A stretch of DNA of 10,000 bases from Chromera velia (lineage: Eukaryota > Sar > Chromeraceae). The DNA lies in the NCBI GenBank assembly GCA_018398765.1, contig JAHBMJ010000561.1:1-10000 (forward strand), read 5' to 3'. Position numbers and translations under genes: made by a program. Each line of letters starts with the position of its first letter. The first letter of the stretch is position 1. The notes under the pieces were generated by a model, which was not told where the DNA came from, searched no databases, and saw only the letters and a program-made list of their open reading frames with translations. Shown here piece by piece: positions 8,194-10,000 of this stretch.

Positions 8194-8426
8194 GACCTCC
8201 CTGAACCTAACTACCACTTAAAAGTTCAAGCCGCATTTTTGGATAAACTTGAAAGTTTGCGTCGCAGGTGCGGATCATTTACGGTGTCTTGAAAGCCAAA
8301 GCCACATATGTGGACGGTGTCTTGACTGTCTACGCCACAGGCGTGGACAGTCTCTTGAAAAACGATGCCGCAGATAGAGATCATTTTGATTATATTTTTT
8401 TAAGTGGCACTTAGGTTCAGGGAGGT
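8194..8426. mobile_element. MITE with 30-bp TIRs, 9-bp target duplication and internal minisatellite
   Basis: The terminal inverted repeats are 8195-8224 and 8397-8426, matching 28 of 30 bases; the outer 15 (ACCTCCCTGAACCTA) are perfect. The element is flanked by the direct repeat TATAATAAT at 8185-8193 and 8427-8435. A 9-bp duplication is usual for Mutator-like elements, and an 8-bp one for hAT; the AT-rich target leaves some doubt about the length. There is no coding capacity at about 233 bp, so it would depend on a transposase encoded elsewhere. The interior is a repeat of about 33 bp, listed separately. Confidence 0.75.
8225..8388. repeat. Internal minisatellite of the MITE, about five units of 33-39 bp
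   Basis: CTTGA starts at 8249, 8288, 8321 and 8354 (spacings 39, 33, 33). Each is followed by a 14-base core: GTCGCAGGTGCGGA, GCCACATATGTGGA, GCCACAGGCGTGGA and GCCGCAGATAGAGA. An earlier core, GCCGCATTTTTGGA (8231-8244), lacks the leading CTTGA. Three cores are self-complementary in different ways (CGC/GCG, CCACATATGTGG, CCAC/GTGG). Around the third of these a 13-bp stem with an ACA loop forms (GACTGTCTACGCC with GGCGTGGACAGTC). Confidence 0.7.
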
Positions 8427-8435
8427 TATAATAAT

Positions 8436-8557
8436 AAGTGATAAGTGATAAGTAATTTGGTGGTGCTCTAGAGCAGTGTCGCCGTTTTGTCTTATAGAGG
8501 TCGCCCCTGCAAACGGCAGGGGGGTGTACCTCATCGTTGAGGCACAGACCACACCCC
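8436..8557 (-). mobile_element. Inverted second copy of the retrotransposon 3' end (LINE fragment or SINE)
   Basis: On the minus strand, 8552-8445 matches 7591-7698 at 100 of 108 bases without gaps. It keeps the closing stem GTGGT/ACCAC (8460-8464 and 8548-8552), hairpin 2 CCTCA-ACGA-TGAGG and hairpin 3 CCCCTGC-CGTTT-GCAGGGG, and ends in ACTTATC repeats. The homology stops at the module's 5' side, so it is either an extreme 5' truncation of the same LINE or a short SINE that borrowed the LINE tail. The second MITE sits directly beyond its tail. Confidence 0.7.
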
Positions 8558-8844
8558 GTGGCACTATTAGACTTATATTAACTGATCAATTAAATAATGT
8601 AAATTACTAAGCTACAAAAGTAATCAATCCCATTTTTGAAGTTTAATTGAAACAATTGAGGCCAGAAACACTTAGTGAGCCTCCTCGTTAGCTCTACTCG
8701 GCTCTAACCTACTCTAGAACCTACTCTAACCAACCGATATCAATCGTTGACAACCGTGACTATGGTGATAATGCGAATTGGTTTACTATATTGTCTAGTA
8801 TATTGTACATTTTATACCAAATCTGGCACCAGATATTACACCAT

Positions 8845-8850
<6 letters not shown>
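8558..8850. other. Non-coding stretch with nothing recognisable
   Basis: The sequence is AT-rich, with short GCTCTACTCGGCTCTAACC-like repeats around 8692-8728. I see no open frame of interest, no RNA gene and no transposon end here. Confidence 0.5.
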
Positions 8851-8898
<48 letters not shown>

Positions 8899-8914
8899 AC
8901 GCACACGCACACGC
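8851..8914. repeat. (CA)n followed by (CACACG)n microsatellite
   Basis: A CA run (8851-8888) passes into about five hexamer units ACACGC (to 8914). The whole tract is alternating purine-pyrimidine. Confidence 0.95.
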
Positions 8915-8931
8915 AACCACAAACAATAACT

Positions 8932-8953
8932 GAAGAAAGAAAGAGAAAAAGAA

Positions 8954-9031
<78 letters not shown>

Positions 9032-9094
9032 GAAGGAAGGAAGGAAAGAAAGAAAGAAAAGAAAGAGAGAGAGAGAGGGAAGGAGGGAGAGAGA
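8932..9094. repeat. Near-pure purine tract: (GA)n, (GAAA)n, (GGAA)n
   Basis: The plus strand is all A/G from 8932 to 9094 except one C at 8994, leaving uninterrupted purine runs of 62 and 100 bases. Sub-blocks are AG repeats (about 8963-8993), AAAG repeats (about 9000-9030) and GGAA repeats (about 9031-9045). Long frames on both strands across this tract come from the repeat. Confidence 0.95.
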
Positions 9095-9530
9095 CAGAAA
9101 TAGATGAACAGAGGCAAAGCGGAAGTAGGCCGCAACGGGGAGGAGAGGAGAGACGGATGGAGAGGGGAGGGGACGGCCAGAGAGCTGGGGGGGCGAAGAG
9201 AGACAGGGAGGGAGGGCAGGAGAACGTGAATGTCCCCTCGGGGGAACATGAGCGGACCCAAGGAAAAGGACACGAGGAGAGGAAAAAGCTGGACCGCCCT
9301 CCAACGGCATTCGGCCTGGGAGGGACGTCTGAGGATGTCCCGATGACAGAGGATGGGGAGGAAGGGAGAGATAGAAGGAGGGATAAAGGGAAGGAGAGAT
9401 CAAGGGGGGGGGAAGACAGAAAGGCAGAAACCGAAAGGGAGAGAGAGGGAGAGCCCTGGATCCGGGGGAGTGGGAGAGAGAGAAGCAGGGCGGGGGGGGG
9501 ACCGTAACAGACTAACAGAGAGACAGGCAG
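9095..9530. other. Purine-rich low-complexity DNA, no supported gene
   Basis: The plus strand stays strongly G/A-rich. An open frame to 9507 gives an Arg/Glu/Gly-rich product continuous with translated CA and GA microsatellite, without any domain or start context I would trust. The less repetitive part at about 9220-9350 shows no recognisable protein. Confidence 0.5.
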
Positions 9531-9542
9531 ACCATCGTCAGA

Positions 9543-9690
9543 CACACATACAAAAGAAAGAACCAAAGACAAAAGAACGACACGGCCACTGAGACAGGGG
9601 GGCAGACGGTCGGAAAAGTGCAGACAGAGGTAACCATTGCTTGCCTCTACACCTCCCGAGAGTACTTTACGTGATCACAGAATTCACACG
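9543..9690. repeat. Dispersed repeat, copy B
   Basis: This is the same unit as 3164-3310 in the amine oxidase intron, in the same orientation: CCAAAGACAAAAGAAC, a GGGGGGCAG block, CTTGCCTCT, TCCCGAGAG, ACGTGATCAC and TTCACAC. Here the TTCACAC end is followed by unique sequence and not by a CA tract. Confidence 0.65.
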
Positions 9691-10000
9691 GTACTTCCTG
9701 TTGCTTCCACTCTACGGAACCTTCGCCAGAACCTCTTTTCTGGAATTATACCTGGTTCCAGAGGTAGTCCGCGGTGTGATGTGAAAAGGAGTGGCGAGCG
9801 GATAGAGGTGTGATGGGAGAGAGGCAAACTTGAAGGAGACAGCAAGAGTGAAGGCTGAACGGAAGGAGGGAGTTTTCTAAACGTGCAGCAACAAAAGAAC
9901 CGATACCGACGGAAACAAAAGAGGATGGAGAAGACAAAAAAGTCAGTCCCCAATTTCGATCGATCCGACCCTCTCACCTCACAACTGCACCCCCTTCCCC
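9691..10000. other. Non-coding tail of the window
   Basis: No gene is recognised. A short inverted repeat TCTGGAA / TTCCAGA lies around 9739-9762. A 97-codon minus-strand frame (9684-9977) is Ser/Leu/Phe-rich without a domain and is treated as chance. Confidence 0.45.

Noticed and set aside
7590-8557. The two inverted 3' modules as terminal inverted repeats of one large foldback element
   Set aside because: The modules end in (ACTTATC)n tails pointing inward and one is continuous with LINE coding sequence, so two opposite insertions explain them better.
8791-9572. Plus-strand 238-codon and minus-strand 270-codon frames
   Set aside because: Both are made of translated CA, GA and GAAA repeats and purine-rich low-complexity DNA, with no domain or conserved core.

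Overview
The window looks like nuclear DNA of a microbial eukaryote. It has one intron-containing gene on the minus strand, long stretches of dinucleotide microsatellite, a decayed non-LTR retrotransposon and several small inverted-repeat elements. No bacterial operon structure is visible. An alveolate alga of the chromerid type is my best guess from the style of the amine oxidase and the GT/GA-rich repeats, but the sequence does not prove it.

Layout: 1-256 is a poly-G run followed by GT/GA simple repeats. 257-1725 is AT-rich to mixed non-coding DNA with one (GT)15 tract. 1726-4331 (minus strand) is a two-exon gene for a flavin-dependent amine oxidase-like protein of about 621 residues with a signal peptide. 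Its 740-bp intron (2797-3536) is filled with CA, GA and CG simple repeats and part of a dispersed repeat. 4332-5224 is an upstream/intergenic region with only short repeats. 5225-5640 holds short 11-bp repeats and then a 53-bp tandem array.

5641-7722 is a 5'-truncated non-LTR (LINE-type) retrotransposon. It keeps the end of the reverse transcriptase (FADD box), the thumb/C-terminal region and a terminal CCHC knuckle, broken by two frame changes and in-frame stops. It ends in a hairpin-rich 3' region and an (ACTTATC)n tail. A second copy of that 3' end lies inverted at 8436-8557. Between the two copies sit two MITE-like elements: an AT-rich one (7790-8100) and one with 30-bp terminal inverted repeats, a 9-bp target duplication and an internal 33-bp repeat of self-complementary cores (8194-8426).

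8558-8850 is unremarkable. 8851-9530 is CA, then GA/GAAA purine-only repeat and purine-rich DNA. 9543-9690 repeats about 150 bp of the amine oxidase intron. The only probably functional protein gene is the amine oxidase; the rest is repeat and transposon biology. The least explained signals are the paired, structure-preserving 3' end modules and the minisatellite-bearing MITE.
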